DNA from: Nocardiopsis coralli
Lineage (GTDB): Bacteria; Actinomycetota; Actinomycetes; Streptosporangiales; Streptosporangiaceae
NCBI RefSeq assembly: GCF_014892575.1
Contig: NZ_JADBGI010000027.1
Coordinates: 27,310 to 91,309, forward strand
Direction of reading: 5' to 3'
Length of the DNA stretch: 64,000 nt
The notes under the pieces were generated by a model that saw nothing but the letters and a program-made list of their open reading frames with translations, did not search any database and was not told the origin of the DNA. The position numbers were made by a program, and so were the translations under genes. The number at the start of each line of letters is the position of its first letter. Within the stretch, counting starts at the first letter, position 1. Of this stretch, positions 1 to 8,088 are shown piece after piece.

Positions 1-2
1 CC

Positions 3-299
3 TCCTGGAACACGGGCCGGCTGCGCGGTGCGGTGGAGCGCCGCAGTGCGGTCTCCCTGCTCTGGCTGCACCAGCTCCCCGCGTGGGTGACCCCGCTCGT
101 GCTGGGGCTGTTGTTCATCGGCGGGCTCATGTTTCCCATCGGCCCGGTGGGCGCGGTGTTCCTCGCCGCGGTGGGGCTGTTCCTGGGATGGTTGGCCTAC
201 CTCACGTGGCCGAGCCTGACCGGCCAGCAGAAGGCACCCCGGGTGCTGATGGTGATCGTGGTGCTGGTGCTCGCCACTGCCCGCGTTCTCGGATTTTGA
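3..299 (+). CDS. DUF6703 family small membrane protein, 5' end cut by window
   Basis: The frame is open to the window edge. The first possible start is a GTG at 33 (88 aa), but relatives I recall extend a few residues before the ERRS motif, so the gene probably begins outside the window. The protein starts with a conserved-looking ERRSAVSLLWLHQLP segment and then has about three hydrophobic stretches (roughly residues 15-35, 38-58 and 68-86), which suggests a small integral membrane protein. Its function is unknown. Its stop codon overlaps the Zur-box-like site that precedes znuC. The family assignment rests on recognition of the N-terminal motif and the membrane pattern. Confidence 0.6.
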   Translation, partial: SWNTGRLRGAVERRSAVSLLWLHQLPAWVTPLVLGLLFIGGLMFPIGPVGAVFLAAVGLFLGWLAYLTWPSLTGQQKAPRVLMVIVVLVLATARVLGF

Positions 300-311
300 C
301 AACCATTTTCG
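297..311. promoter_or_regulatory. Zur-box-like operator upstream of znuC-znuB-zur
   Basis: TGACAACCATTTTCG matches 12 of 15 positions of the actinobacterial Zur palindrome TGAAAATCATTTTCA as I recall it. It ends 20 bp before the znuC GTG, a normal place for repressor control. The zur gene is the last gene of the operon, so autoregulation under zinc sufficiency is the likely logic. The site is seen in sequence; the binding protein is inferred. Confidence 0.6.
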
Positions 312-330
312 TTTTCGCCATACTAAGGGC

Positions 331-1170
331 GTGTCTGCCCAGTTCACGGGGGCCGGGGCCGAGCTCCCGGGCGCCCCTCCCGCGCTCCAGGCCGTCGACG
401 CCACTGTGGCCTACGACGGTGTCCCCGTGCTCGACGGTGTCGACGTCGAGATCCCCGCAGGCCAGACCATGGCCGTCATGGGTCCGAACGGATCGGGCAA
501 GTCCACGCTCATGCGCGCGATGCTGGGCATCGTTCCGCTGACCTCCGGCGAGATCCTGGTGCACGGCACCCCCCTGCGCCGGTTCCGCGACTGGCGCCGC
601 ATCGGCTACGTGCCCCAGCGCCTCACCGCAGGGGGCGCCGTACCGGCCACCGTGCGCGAGATCGTCGCCTCCGGGCAGATCGCCGCACGCCGCCGCCTGT
701 CCTTCACCAGCCGCTCCGACCGGCAGGCCGTCACCGACGCCCTGGAGGCCGTCGGACTGGCCGACCGCGCCCGCGCGTCGGTGCGCGAGCTCTCCGGCGG
801 ACAGCAGCAGCGGGTACTCATCGCCCGCGCCCTGGCCGGACGCCCCGACACCTTCGTCATGGACGAGCCCATGGCCGGTGTGGACGCCGAGAACCAGCGG
901 GCACTGGCCGAGACCATCACGATGCTCGGCGAACAGGGCTCCACGGTCGTGCTCGTCCTGCACGAGCTGGGACCGCTGGAGCACGTGATCCAGCGCGCCG
1001 TCTCCCTCGACCACGGGCACATCGTGCACGACGGCGAACCGCCGCACCCCACCGGCGAGTGCGCCCGCCCCGGCCACGACCACCAGCACCCCCATCCCGA
1101 CCCCAACGCCCCCGCGCCGCGCGACGCGCACGGGGAGATCATCCGACTCGAGGTGCCCGGCAGTGACTGA
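331..1170 (+). CDS. znuC: Zinc (metal) ABC transporter ATP-binding protein
   Basis: This is the cytoplasmic ATPase of a Znu/Mn-Zn-type importer. Walker A is GPNGSGKST (about residues 51-59), the signature is LSGGQQQR (about 155-162), Walker B is FVMDEP, and the switch histidine is in VLHEL. The 279-aa length fits, but the last 40 residues form a His/Pro/Asp-rich tail with HDHQHPHPD that may bind zinc. The start is a GTG at 331. Its 3' end overlaps znuB by 8 bases. No substrate-binding protein (znuA) lies in the window, so it must be encoded upstream or elsewhere. Confidence 0.9.
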   Translation: MSAQFTGAGAELPGAPPALQAVDATVAYDGVPVLDGVDVEIPAGQTMAVMGPNGSGKSTLMRAMLGIVPLTSGEILVHGTPLRRFRDWRRIGYVPQRLTAGGAVPATVREIVASGQIAARRRLSFTSRSDRQAVTDALEAVGLADRARASVRELSGGQQQRVLIARALAGRPDTFVMDEPMAGVDAENQRALAETITMLGEQGSTVVLVLHELGPLEHVIQRAVSLDHGHIVHDGEPPHPTGECARPGHDHQHPHPDPNAPAPRDAHGEIIRLEVPGSD

Positions 1171-2041
1171 ACTTTGGCAGTACGAGTTCATGCAGCGGGC
1201 ACTCATCGCGGCCGTGCTCGTGGGCCTGGTCACCCCGGTCATCGGAACGTTCCTGGTCCAACGCCGCCTCGCCCTGCTGGGTGACGGCATCGGCCACGTC
1301 GCGCTCACCGGCGTCGCCCTGGGCGTGCTCACCAGCACCTCCCCCGTGCTGACCGCGGCGATCGTGTCCGTGGTGGGCGCGATCCTCATCGAACTCGTGC
1401 GGGTGCGCACGCGCACCAGCGGCGACGTGGCGCTGGCCCTGCTGTTCTACGGCGGCATCGCCGGGGGTGTACTGCTCATCGGGTTGGCCCCGGGCGCCAA
1501 CAACGCCACCCTGACCTCGTTCCTGTTCGGGTCGGTCAGCACCGTCTCCGAGCAGGACATCTGGATCGTCGGGGCGCTCGCCGTGGGTGTGGCCTCCGTC
1601 GTGGCGTTCTACGGCCGGGAACTGTTCGTGCTCTGCCAGGACGAGGAGGTCGCCCGCGCCCACGGGCTGCCGGTGCGTTTCCTCAGCGTCCTGCTGGCCG
1701 TCACCGCCGCCCTCACGGTGGTCATCGGCATGCAGATCGTCGGTGTGCTCATGGTGAGCGCGCTGATGATCGTGCCCGTGGCCGCGGCGCAGCAGCTGTC
1801 CAAGAGCTTCCGGGTCACGATGGCCCTGGCCGTCGGGATCGGGCTGGTCTCCTCCCTGGCCGGCCTGCCCACGGCCTACTACGCCGACCTGGCCCCCGGC
1901 GCGACCATCATCCTGTTGGCGCTGGCGCTGTTCTGCGTCGCCGTCGGGGTCGGAGCCGTCCGCAAGCTCCGGCCCCGGCACGGCGCAGGGGTGCCGGGGG
2001 CCGGTACGATGCCCCAGACCGAGCGGGGGAGGGTGACATGA
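1163..2041 (+). CDS. znuB: Zinc ABC transporter permease
   Basis: A 292-aa protein with about eight hydrophobic segments, typical of the ABC-3 (ZnuB/MntB) permease family. The N-terminal part has QRRLALLGDGIGHVALTGV, the family's cytoplasmic loop region. The GTG start lies inside the end of znuC and the stop overlaps the zur start as ATGA, so the three genes are translationally coupled. It would form the membrane channel for ZnuC-driven zinc uptake. Confidence 0.9.
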   Translation: MTELWQYEFMQRALIAAVLVGLVTPVIGTFLVQRRLALLGDGIGHVALTGVALGVLTSTSPVLTAAIVSVVGAILIELVRVRTRTSGDVALALLFYGGIAGGVLLIGLAPGANNATLTSFLFGSVSTVSEQDIWIVGALAVGVASVVAFYGRELFVLCQDEEVARAHGLPVRFLSVLLAVTAALTVVIGMQIVGVLMVSALMIVPVAAAQQLSKSFRVTMALAVGIGLVSSLAGLPTAYYADLAPGATIILLALALFCVAVGVGAVRKLRPRHGAGVPGAGTMPQTERGRVT

Positions 2042-2433
2042 GCACAAGACGAGAGACGGTCCGCCAGGCGCTGAACGAGTCCGCCGGTTTCCGCAGCGCA
2101 CAGGATCTGTACGCGGATCTGCGCGCCGACGGTTCCAAGATCGGTCTCACGACCGTCTACCGGGCACTGCAGGCGCTGAGCGACTCCGGTGAGGTCGACG
2201 TCCTGCGCACCGACGAGGGCGAGGCCGTCTACCGCGCCTGCGCGACCGAGAACCACCACCATCACCTGGTGTGCCGGGTGTGCTCCACCGCGGTGGAGAT
2301 CGAGGGCCCGACCGTCGAGCGGTGGGCCAGCGAGGTGGGTTCGCAGTACGGCTTCACCGGCATCACACACACCGTGGAACTCTTCGGTGTGTGCGCCCGT
2401 TGCGCCGAGACCGGGTCGCCCGCCGGGGTCTGA
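2038..2433 (+). CDS. zur: Fur-family zinc uptake regulator
   Basis: A 131-aa Fur-family protein. An N-terminal winged helix has the recognition-helix pattern KIGLTTVYRALQAL. Regulatory metal ligands are seen in HHHH (about residues 79-82) and structural Zn cysteines in CRVC and CARC. Its place at the end of the znuCB operon and the Zur-like box upstream point to Zur rather than Fur. It should repress the operon when zinc is plentiful. Confidence 0.88.
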   Translation: MSTRRETVRQALNESAGFRSAQDLYADLRADGSKIGLTTVYRALQALSDSGEVDVLRTDEGEAVYRACATENHHHHLVCRVCSTAVEIEGPTVERWASEVGSQYGFTGITHTVELFGVCARCAETGSPAGV

Positions 2434-2520
2434 CCCCGCGGCCGGCCCGCCGGCCCCGCACCACACCTTCCCGCCATCCGATGGTTACCGGCCAGTAGCC
2501 CAGTGGTGTCACGGCGTCCC

Positions 2521-2526
2521 TAGTCT
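2521..2526 (+). promoter_or_regulatory. -10 element of a probably leaderless transcript (sphingomyelinase-like gene)
   Basis: TAGTCT fits the actinobacterial TAnnnT -10 pattern and ends 8 nt before the GTG start at 2535, so transcription would begin at or next to the start codon. No Shine-Dalgarno sequence is present before that GTG. Confidence 0.45.
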
Positions 2527-2534
2527 CGGACGCC

Positions 2535-3494
2535 GTGAACAGAAGAACGAGAACCGCACTGGTGTCCGCGCTGGCCGCCTGCCCCCTCATGGCCGCGACG
2601 CCGGCACAGGCCGAGGCGGACGCCCCCACCATCGCCACGTACAACGCCTTCCTCATGCCCACGTCCCTCTACCCCAACTGGGGACAGGAGATCCGGGCCG
2701 ACCTCATCAACGAGGACGGTGTGCTCGAGGGCGCCGACGTGGTCGTGCTCCAGGAGCTCTTCGACGATTCTTCGGCCGAGACCCTGCGCTCGGGGCTGTC
2801 CGAGGAGCTGCCCCACGGGACTCCGATCGTGGGCGAGTCCGAGGAGGGCTGGGACGACAGCACCGGCCTGCGGCCCGGCGCCGCCACCAACGGCGGGGTA
2901 AGCGTGCACAGCGCCTGGCCGATCGTCCGGGCCGAGCAGCACGTCTTCTCCGAGGCCTGCGGCGCCGACCGCTTCTCGGCCAAGGGTTTCGTGCACACCG
3001 AGATCGACTCCCCCGACGGCCCTCTGCACGTGTTCGGCACCCACATGCAGTCCGAGGACAGCCTGTGCGCCTCGGGCGAGGACGAGCGTGTGCGCACCGC
3101 CCAGCTCGAGCAGATCCTGGCCGCGGTCGAGGAGGCCGGCATCCCCGAGGGCGAGCAGATCCACCTCGCCGGGGACCTCAACATCATCGGCGGCACCGAG
3201 GAGTGGGAGAACGCGCTCGAGCTCCTCGACGCGGTGGAGCCGGTCGGGACCGGTGACGCCGTCTCCTGGGACCCGCAGGGCAACTCCATCGCGGGCCACG
3301 GCTACCCCGACTGGGAGGCCCAGCAGCTCGACCACGTGCTGCCGATCCGCAACGGCGCCGAGCCGGAGGGCTTCGCCAACCACACGGCGGAGGTCAAGAG
3401 CGAGCCCTGGACCGTCACCTCGTGGGGGCAGGAGTACACCTACGACGACTACTCCGACCACTACCCCGTCTTCGGTTCCCCCGTGGCGCCCTGA
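2535..3494 (+). CDS. Secreted sphingomyelinase C-like EEP-fold phosphodiesterase
   Basis: A 319-aa protein with a Sec signal peptide (NRRTR, a hydrophobic stretch, cleavage near TPAQA-EA at about residues 21-27). The mature part has the endonuclease/exonuclease/phosphatase fold in sphingomyelinase order: TYNAFLM near the start, metal-binding Glu in VVLQELFD, GTHMQS, catalytic GDLNI and the terminal SDHYPV. The likely role is extracellular hydrolysis of sphingomyelin or related phosphodiesters. Start is GTG 2535 without a visible ribosome-binding site. It stands alone, followed by a strong hairpin. Confidence 0.8.
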   Translation: MNRRTRTALVSALAACPLMAATPAQAEADAPTIATYNAFLMPTSLYPNWGQEIRADLINEDGVLEGADVVVLQELFDDSSAETLRSGLSEELPHGTPIVGESEEGWDDSTGLRPGAATNGGVSVHSAWPIVRAEQHVFSEACGADRFSAKGFVHTEIDSPDGPLHVFGTHMQSEDSLCASGEDERVRTAQLEQILAAVEEAGIPEGEQIHLAGDLNIIGGTEEWENALELLDAVEPVGTGDAVSWDPQGNSIAGHGYPDWEAQQLDHVLPIRNGAEPEGFANHTAEVKSEPWTVTSWGQEYTYDDYSDHYPVFGSPVAP

Positions 3495-3517
3495 CCAAGA
3501 ACCCGCCAGCACGACGA

Positions 3518-3552
3518 CGCCCCCGCGGGCCGGTGACCGGTCCGCGGGGGCG
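3518..3552 (+). terminator. Hairpin terminator after the sphingomyelinase-like gene
   Basis: Arms CGCCCCCGCGG (3518-3528) and CCGCGGGGGCG (3542-3552) are perfectly complementary. There is no T-run, as is common in high-GC actinomycetes. It lies between two convergent genes and can serve both. Confidence 0.65.
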
Positions 3553-3631
3553 CGGCACGTGCGGAGGGAGGGCCCGGTGGCCCGGGCCCTGCCGGTGGGC
3601 GGCGGTGTGGCGAGGCGTTCACCACACCGCC

Positions 3632-4459
3632 CTAGTCGGTGCGGGACCCGGGGTCGCAGCGCCGCAGCGTGGGCCGCTTGGCGGTGACGTTGTCGCCGGA
3701 GGAACGACCGGTCAGGCGCCGCCCGATCCACGGAACGAGGTACTCGCGCGCCCACGACAGGTCCTCCTGGCGGGCGGTGCGCCAGTCGCGGGGTTCCGGC
3801 GGCGGCCACGGCTCGTTCCAGGTGCCCTCGGCCGGCACGCCCAGCACCTCGCACACCCCCAGCGACAGGCGCCGGTGGCCCTCGGTGGACAGGTGGAGCC
3901 GGTCGGTGCTCCAGGCGCGGGGGTCGTCGAAGATCCGCATCGACCACACGTCGACGACGTCGCAGCCGTAGCGGTCGGCGACGGCGCGCATGTGCATGTT
4001 GTACGTGGCGATCTTGCCGCGCAGGTGGCGCATGACCGAGTGCATACCGGTGTCGAAGCCGGTGAAGACGACCACACGCGCGCCGGTGGCGGTCAGGTCG
4101 GCCACGATCGACTCGAAGATCTGCACGACCTCGTCGGGGTCGCCGCCGGGCCGGATGATGTCGTTGCCGCCGGCGCAGAGGGTGATCAGGTCGGGCGCCA
4201 TCTCCACCGCGGCGGGGACCTGCTCGTCGCGGATCTGCCTGATCAGGCGACCGCGCACCGCGAGGTTGGCGTAGCGCACCTCTCCGATGTGGGAGGCCAG
4301 GTGCTCGGCGACCCGGTCGGCCCAGCCCCGGTAGCGGCCGTTGGGCACGGTGTCGCTGTCGGGGTAGGGGTCGCTCATGCCCTCGGTGAAGCTGTCCCCG
4401 AGAGCGACGTAGGACAGGATGTCCCGGTCGATGATGTCCGTCGTCCCAAAACCGCTCAT
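3632..4459 (-). CDS. SGNH/GDSL-type esterase or lipase, copy 1
   Basis: A 275-aa SGNH hydrolase without a signal peptide. Block I is ALGDSFTEG (nucleophile Ser), block II Gly in NLAVRG, block III GGNDIIRPGG and block V DRLHLSTEGH with the catalytic Asp/His. ATG 4459 (MSGFGTTD) was chosen; a TTG nine bases upstream is possible. The substrate is unknown. It is a close paralogue of the next gene on the same strand: both end with a matching PWIGRRLTGRSSGD block, so the pair arose by tandem duplication. Its start region is one arm of an inverted repeat. Confidence 0.85.
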   Translation of the reverse strand: MSGFGTTDIIDRDILSYVALGDSFTEGMSDPYPDSDTVPNGRYRGWADRVAEHLASHIGEVRYANLAVRGRLIRQIRDEQVPAAVEMAPDLITLCAGGNDIIRPGGDPDEVVQIFESIVADLTATGARVVVFTGFDTGMHSVMRHLRGKIATYNMHMRAVADRYGCDVVDVWSMRIFDDPRAWSTDRLHLSTEGHRRLSLGVCEVLGVPAEGTWNEPWPPPEPRDWRTARQEDLSWAREYLVPWIGRRLTGRSSGDNVTAKRPTLRRCDPGSRTD

Positions 4460-4527
4460 GGTCACCAATGCTGCAACTCCGCGCCATGGTTACGCGACAG
4501 TAGGTTGATCCCGTGAGCGGTTTTGGG
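4445..4527. repeat. 17-bp inverted repeat spanning the start and upstream region of SGNH copy 1
   Basis: The arm at 4445-4461 (CCCAAAACCGCTCATGG, containing the ATG) matches the reverse complement of 4511-4527 (CCGTGAGCGGTTTTGGG) at 16 of 17 positions. The arms are 49 bp apart. The upstream arm covers the expected -35 position of the promoter whose -10 is TACTGT (4502-4497, minus strand). Confidence 0.75.
4497..4502 (-). promoter_or_regulatory. Putative -10 element for SGNH copy 1
   Basis: TACTGT on the minus strand fits TAnnnT and would place the transcript start about 30 nt before the ATG at 4459. The -35 position falls in the upstream arm of the inverted repeat; no good TTGACA is visible there. 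Confidence 0.35.
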
Positions 4528-4565
4528 TCCGACGTCACATCGTCAGCGGTGTTTCACCCGCGCTC

Positions 4566-5384
4566 TCAGCCGCGCGCGGAGACCGTCGTCAGGGCAGGGA
4601 TCTTGGCCGTGACCGTGTCCCCGGACGAACGCCCGGTCAGGCGGCGGCCGATCCACGGACCCAGCGAGTCCTTGAGCCAGGTGAGGTCCTCGCGGCGGGC
4701 CTCGGCCCACCCGACCGGCTCCTGCTCGGGCCAGGGCTCGTCCCAGCGCTCGGGCACCGGCACACCCAGCACCTCGGCCACCCGCAGCGACAGGCGGCGG
4801 TGGCCCTCCGGCGACATGTGCAGGCGGTCCTCGTCCCACGCGCGCGCGTCGGTGAGCACGTCCATCGACCACTGGTCGACCAGGTAGCAGTCGTGACGGT
4901 CGGCGATGGCGCGCACGTTCATGTAGTAGCGCGCGAACAGCCCGATGGTGCCGCGCATGTACCCCGAGGAGACGTTGACCCCGGTGAAGAGCACGACCTC
5001 GGTGCCGGCGGCGCGCAGACGCGAGACGGTCAGGTCGAGGATCCGGGCCATGCGCTCGGGGTCCCCGCCGGGGCGCAACAGGTCGTTGCCTCCGGCGCTG
5101 ATGGTGACCACGTCGGGCGCCATGTCCAGGGTCGGCCGGAGCTGGTCGGTGACGATCTGGCGCATGAGCTTGCCGCGCACGGCCAGGTTGGCGTACTCGA
5201 TCTCGCCCAGGTGGCCGGCCAGGTGCTCGGCCAGCCGGTCGGCCCAGCCGCGGAAGACCACGTCCTCACCCGGGCCCGCCGGGTACGGGTCGCCCACACC
5301 CTCGGTGAAGCTGTCCCCGATCGAGACCAGGGACATCCCGCGCTTCAGCAGCGGGTTGTTCTCGTCGGAACTCGTGCGCGCCAT
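4566..5384 (-). CDS. SGNH/GDSL-type esterase or lipase, copy 2
   Basis: A 272-aa paralogue of the preceding SGNH enzyme. Block I SIGDSFTEG, NLAVRG, GGNDLLRPGG and DRLHMSPEGH carry the catalytic set. The C-terminal PWIGRRLTGRSSGD block is shared with copy 1. ATG 5384 was chosen because GGAGGG lies 6 nt upstream; a GTG one codon earlier is possible. It overlaps the uppS stop as TGATG, so it is the last gene of a recO-uppS-SGNH unit. The substrate is unknown and there is no signal peptide. Confidence 0.85.
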   Translation of the reverse strand: MARTSSDENNPLLKRGMSLVSIGDSFTEGVGDPYPAGPGEDVVFRGWADRLAEHLAGHLGEIEYANLAVRGKLMRQIVTDQLRPTLDMAPDVVTISAGGNDLLRPGGDPERMARILDLTVSRLRAAGTEVVLFTGVNVSSGYMRGTIGLFARYYMNVRAIADRHDCYLVDQWSMDVLTDARAWDEDRLHMSPEGHRRLSLRVAEVLGVPVPERWDEPWPEQEPVGWAEARREDLTWLKDSLGPWIGRRLTGRSSGDTVTAKIPALTTVSARG

Positions 5385-6214
5385 CACTCGCCCTCCTCGG
5401 CGACGGTGTTGGGCACGGCACCGCCGTAGCGGCGGTCCCGGCCCGCGTAGATCTCACAGGCCCGCCACAGGTCGCGGCGGTCGAAGTCGGGCCAGAGCTG
5501 GTCCAGGAACACGAACTCGGCGTAGGCGGACTGCCACAGCAGGAAGTTCGAGGTGCGCTGCTCACCGGACGAGCGCAGGAACAGGTCGACGTCGGGCACA
5601 CCCGGTGCGTACAGGTTCCGGGCGATGGCGTCCTCGGTGATCTTCTCCGGGGACAGCTCCCCCGCCGCGACCCGCCGCGCCAACGCGCGGGCGGAGTCGA
5701 CGATCTCGGCCCGGCCCCCGTAGTTGACGCAGAACTGCAGCGTCAGGCCGGTGTTGTCCTTGGTCATCTCCTCGGCGTCCTGCAGCTCGGAGATGACGCT
5801 CTTCCACAGGCGCCCCGGGCGGCCCGACCAGACCACACGCACACCCATCGCGTGCAGCTCGTCGCGGCGCCGGCGGATGACGTCGCGGTTGAAACCCATG
5901 AGGAAGCGCACCTCGTCGGGCGAGCGCTTCCAGTTCTCGGTGGAGAAGGCGTAGGCCGACAGGTAGGGCACGCCGAGCTCGACGGCGCCCTCGACGACGT
6001 CGAAGAGGGAGGACTCACCCGCCTTGTGGCCCTCGGTCCGCGCCAGGCCGCGCTGTTTGGCCCACCGGCCGTTGCCGTCCATGACGACCGCGACGTGGCG
6101 CGGTACCAGATCGGACGGCAGCTCGGGCGGCCGTGCCCCGCTCGGGTGGGGGGTGGGCGCGGCGTACTCCCGGTTCTCCCGCCGCTTACCGGGATCGAAG
6201 CTGAACAGACTCAA
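5384..6214 (-). CDS. uppS: Isoprenyl (undecaprenyl-type cis-polyprenyl) diphosphate synthase
   Basis: A 276-aa cis-prenyltransferase that makes the lipid carrier for cell-wall synthesis by adding isopentenyl units. The signature VVMDGNGRWAKQRG (catalytic Asp) lies near residues 45-58; FSTENWKRS, NYGGRAEI and LRSSGEQRTSNFLLWQ follow in normal order. The start is a TTG (MSLFSFDPGKRREN) whose first bases form a TTGA overlap with the recO stop. GGAG lies about 5 nt upstream. Reading further upstream would run into recO, so the longer frame is rejected. Confidence 0.92.
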   Translation of the reverse strand: MSLFSFDPGKRRENREYAAPTPHPSGARPPELPSDLVPRHVAVVMDGNGRWAKQRGLARTEGHKAGESSLFDVVEGAVELGVPYLSAYAFSTENWKRSPDEVRFLMGFNRDVIRRRRDELHAMGVRVVWSGRPGRLWKSVISELQDAEEMTKDNTGLTLQFCVNYGGRAEIVDSARALARRVAAGELSPEKITEDAIARNLYAPGVPDVDLFLRSSGEQRTSNFLLWQSAYAEFVFLDQLWPDFDRRDLWRACEIYAGRDRRYGGAVPNTVAEEGE

Positions 6215-6942
6215 GAACGCTCCACATGGCGCAGTGATCGGATTCCGTTTTCCAGGTGCCACTGTAGGTAGGCCGCGACCAGCCCACTGCACTCGGAACG
6301 TTGGCGGTCCTCGCTCGCGTCGGCGCTGTCCCAGTCGCCTCCGAGCAGGGCCGACATGAGCCGGAGCGTGTCGGGGGACGGGTGGACGCTGCCGTGCGGG
6401 CGGCACACCGAGCAGACCATACCGCCGGCGTGAACCGCGAACGCCCGGTGCTCGGCACGGCTGCCGCAGCGTGCGCACTCGGTCAGGGCGGGTGCGTAAC
6501 CGGCCACCGCCAGGGAGCGCAGCAGGTAGGCGTCCAGGACCAGCCGGGCGTCGTGGCTGCCCTCACCCAGGGTACGCAGCGCGCCGATGAGCAGCAGGAA
6601 CTGGCGCAGAGCGGGGTCCTTCTCCACGACCACGACCTTCTCAGCGGTCTCGAGCATGGCGGCGGCCGCGGTGTAGCGGGAGTAGTCGAAGGCGACCGCC
6701 TCGCCGTAGGAGCGGACCGTCTCGGCCTGGGTGATCACGTCCAGGGACCGGCCGGTGTGGAGCTGCACGTCGACGTGGGTGCACGGTTCCAGGCGGGCCC
6801 CGAAGCGGGACTTGGTGCGGCGCACACCCTTGCCGACGGCGCGGACCAGGCCGGTGCGCCGGGTCAGGAGGGTGACGATGCGGTCGGCCTCGCCCAGCTT
6901 CTGGGTGCGCAGGACGACTCCCTCGTCGCGGTAGAGACTCAC
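6211..6942 (-). CDS. recO: DNA repair and recombination protein RecO
   Basis: A 243-aa RecO of normal length. The N-terminal OB fold begins SLYRDEGVVLRTQKLGEADRI. The C-terminal zinc module is seen as CARCGS (about residues 158-163) and CSVCRP. RecO loads RecA with RecR in the RecF pathway. The start is a GTG with GGAGGG just upstream. It overlaps uppS by four bases, an arrangement seen in many actinobacteria. Confidence 0.93.
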   Translation of the reverse strand: MSLYRDEGVVLRTQKLGEADRIVTLLTRRTGLVRAVGKGVRRTKSRFGARLEPCTHVDVQLHTGRSLDVITQAETVRSYGEAVAFDYSRYTAAAAMLETAEKVVVVEKDPALRQFLLLIGALRTLGEGSHDARLVLDAYLLRSLAVAGYAPALTECARCGSRAEHRAFAVHAGGMVCSVCRPHGSVHPSPDTLRLMSALLGGDWDSADASEDRQRSECSGLVAAYLQWHLENGIRSLRHVERS

Positions 6943-7195
6943 CCCTCCATTGTCGCGGATGCCGGCACCGGTCTCACGCGCCCCCTCAGATGACCGACAC
7001 GACCTGCTTTATTACGTTTTGAATTCCCTTTTCGCCGTAAGTGCTCTACTCTCCCCCGGCAGGGTGCGAACCACCGAGCGCGACGTGCCGACGCAGCGCT
7101 CCGCACCCGGCACCGGGCCCCGCACGCCCGGCACGTCCCGGGAACTCACCCGGGACCGGTCCCCACGCCTTCCTTTCCGCAGGAGGTTGACGATC

Positions 7196-8017
7196 ATGGC
7201 TCGTGGTCGACGACGCAGACCCAAGACCGACCCCAGTGGCGAACCCGTCGCGGACGAACGCCGTCCGCGCCGCCGGATCCTTCCGCTGGCCGTGGGCATG
7301 GCCGCGGTCCCCGTCGGGCTCATCGTCGCGGCCTCGCTCGTGGCGGCCTCCGGCAGCGGCACCGACACCGCCGCCGGGGAGATCGGTGAGGGCATGACCA
7401 ACGAGACGGTCGTGCCCGACGCCGCCTCCGACGAGGACTTCTTCGACGACCCGACCGGTGCGCCCGACGACTCCTCCCCCGCGGGGGACAGCGATCCGCA
7501 GGGCGCACAGGTGACCGCCTCCTCCGCACCCGACGAGGACGACGCCGACGACGGCTCCGGTTCGGGCGGCGGTGGCAGCGGCGGCGGTTCCGGTGGCGGC
7601 AGCGGAGGCTCCGGCGGCGGTGGCGGGGGCGGCGGCAACAGCGCCTCCTCCAGCCCGATGGCCGACGAGGTCGTCAGCCTCGTCAACTCCGAGCGCGCGC
7701 AGAACGGGTGCGACCCGGTGTCGGTCGACGGCCGGCTGGCCTCCGCCGCGCAGGAGCACAGCGAGGACATGGACCAGCGCGACTACATGGACCACCACAG
7801 CCCCGACGGCGAGGGGCCGGGCGAGCGTGCCGAGCGCCACGGCTACGACGCCTGGGGCGCCGAGAACGTGGCCAAGGGCCAGCAGAGCGCCGAGCAGGTC
7901 ATGGACTCCTGGATGGACAGCCCGGGCCACCGGGAGAACATCCTCAACTGCGACCTCGAGGCGATCGGTGTCGGCGAGGCCGGCCACGCCTGGACACAGA
8001 AGTTCGGGTACGAGTGA
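7196..8017 (+). CDS. Membrane-anchored CAP (SCP/PR-1) domain protein
   Basis: A 273-aa protein. A short basic N-terminus (MARGRRRRP) precedes one membrane span at about residues 37-57 (LPLAVGMAAVPVGLIVAAS). An acidic Ser/Asp stretch and an almost pure Gly/Ser linker (about 122-150) follow, and then a C-terminal CAP domain with EVVSLVNSERAQ, HSEDM, DHHSPDG, GAENVAKG and SPGHRENIL. The CAP domain should lie outside the membrane. Its biochemical role in bacteria is poorly known. ATG 7196 was chosen for AGGAGG 9 nt upstream. The 250-bp leader has no riboswitch I can defend. Confidence 0.85.
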   Translation: MARGRRRRPKTDPSGEPVADERRPRRRILPLAVGMAAVPVGLIVAASLVAASGSGTDTAAGEIGEGMTNETVVPDAASDEDFFDDPTGAPDDSSPAGDSDPQGAQVTASSAPDEDDADDGSGSGGGGSGGGSGGGSGGSGGGGGGGGNSASSSPMADEVVSLVNSERAQNGCDPVSVDGRLASAAQEHSEDMDQRDYMDHHSPDGEGPGERAERHGYDAWGAENVAKGQQSAEQVMDSWMDSPGHRENILNCDLEAIGVGEAGHAWTQKFGYE

Positions 8018-8039
8018 GCCCGTGAACCGGTGGACACGG

Positions 8040-8072
8040 CGAGGGGCCCGCGGCAGCGCCGCGGGCCCCTCG
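8040..8072. terminator. Bidirectional hairpin terminator between the CAP gene and leuA
   Basis: Fifteen-base arms, CGAGGGGCCCGCGGC (8040-8054) and its exact complement (8058-8072), enclose a 3-nt loop. The hairpin lies between two convergent genes. Confidence 0.75.
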
Positions 8073-8088
8073 TGTGTGTTCGGGTGGA

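Noticed and set aside
4513..4887. A plus-strand frame starting MSGFG that mirrors SGNH copy 1
   Set aside because: It quickly becomes the antisense of SGNH copy 2 and has no protein-like composition. Only the repeated start sequence is of interest.
6950..7195. Possible c-di-AMP (ydaO-type) riboswitch before the CAP-domain gene, as such genes are often riboswitch targets
   Set aside because: I could not find the conserved core of that riboswitch; only a CCCGGGAACTC-ACCCGGG-like stretch resembles it. The leader is GC-rich and unremarkable otherwise.
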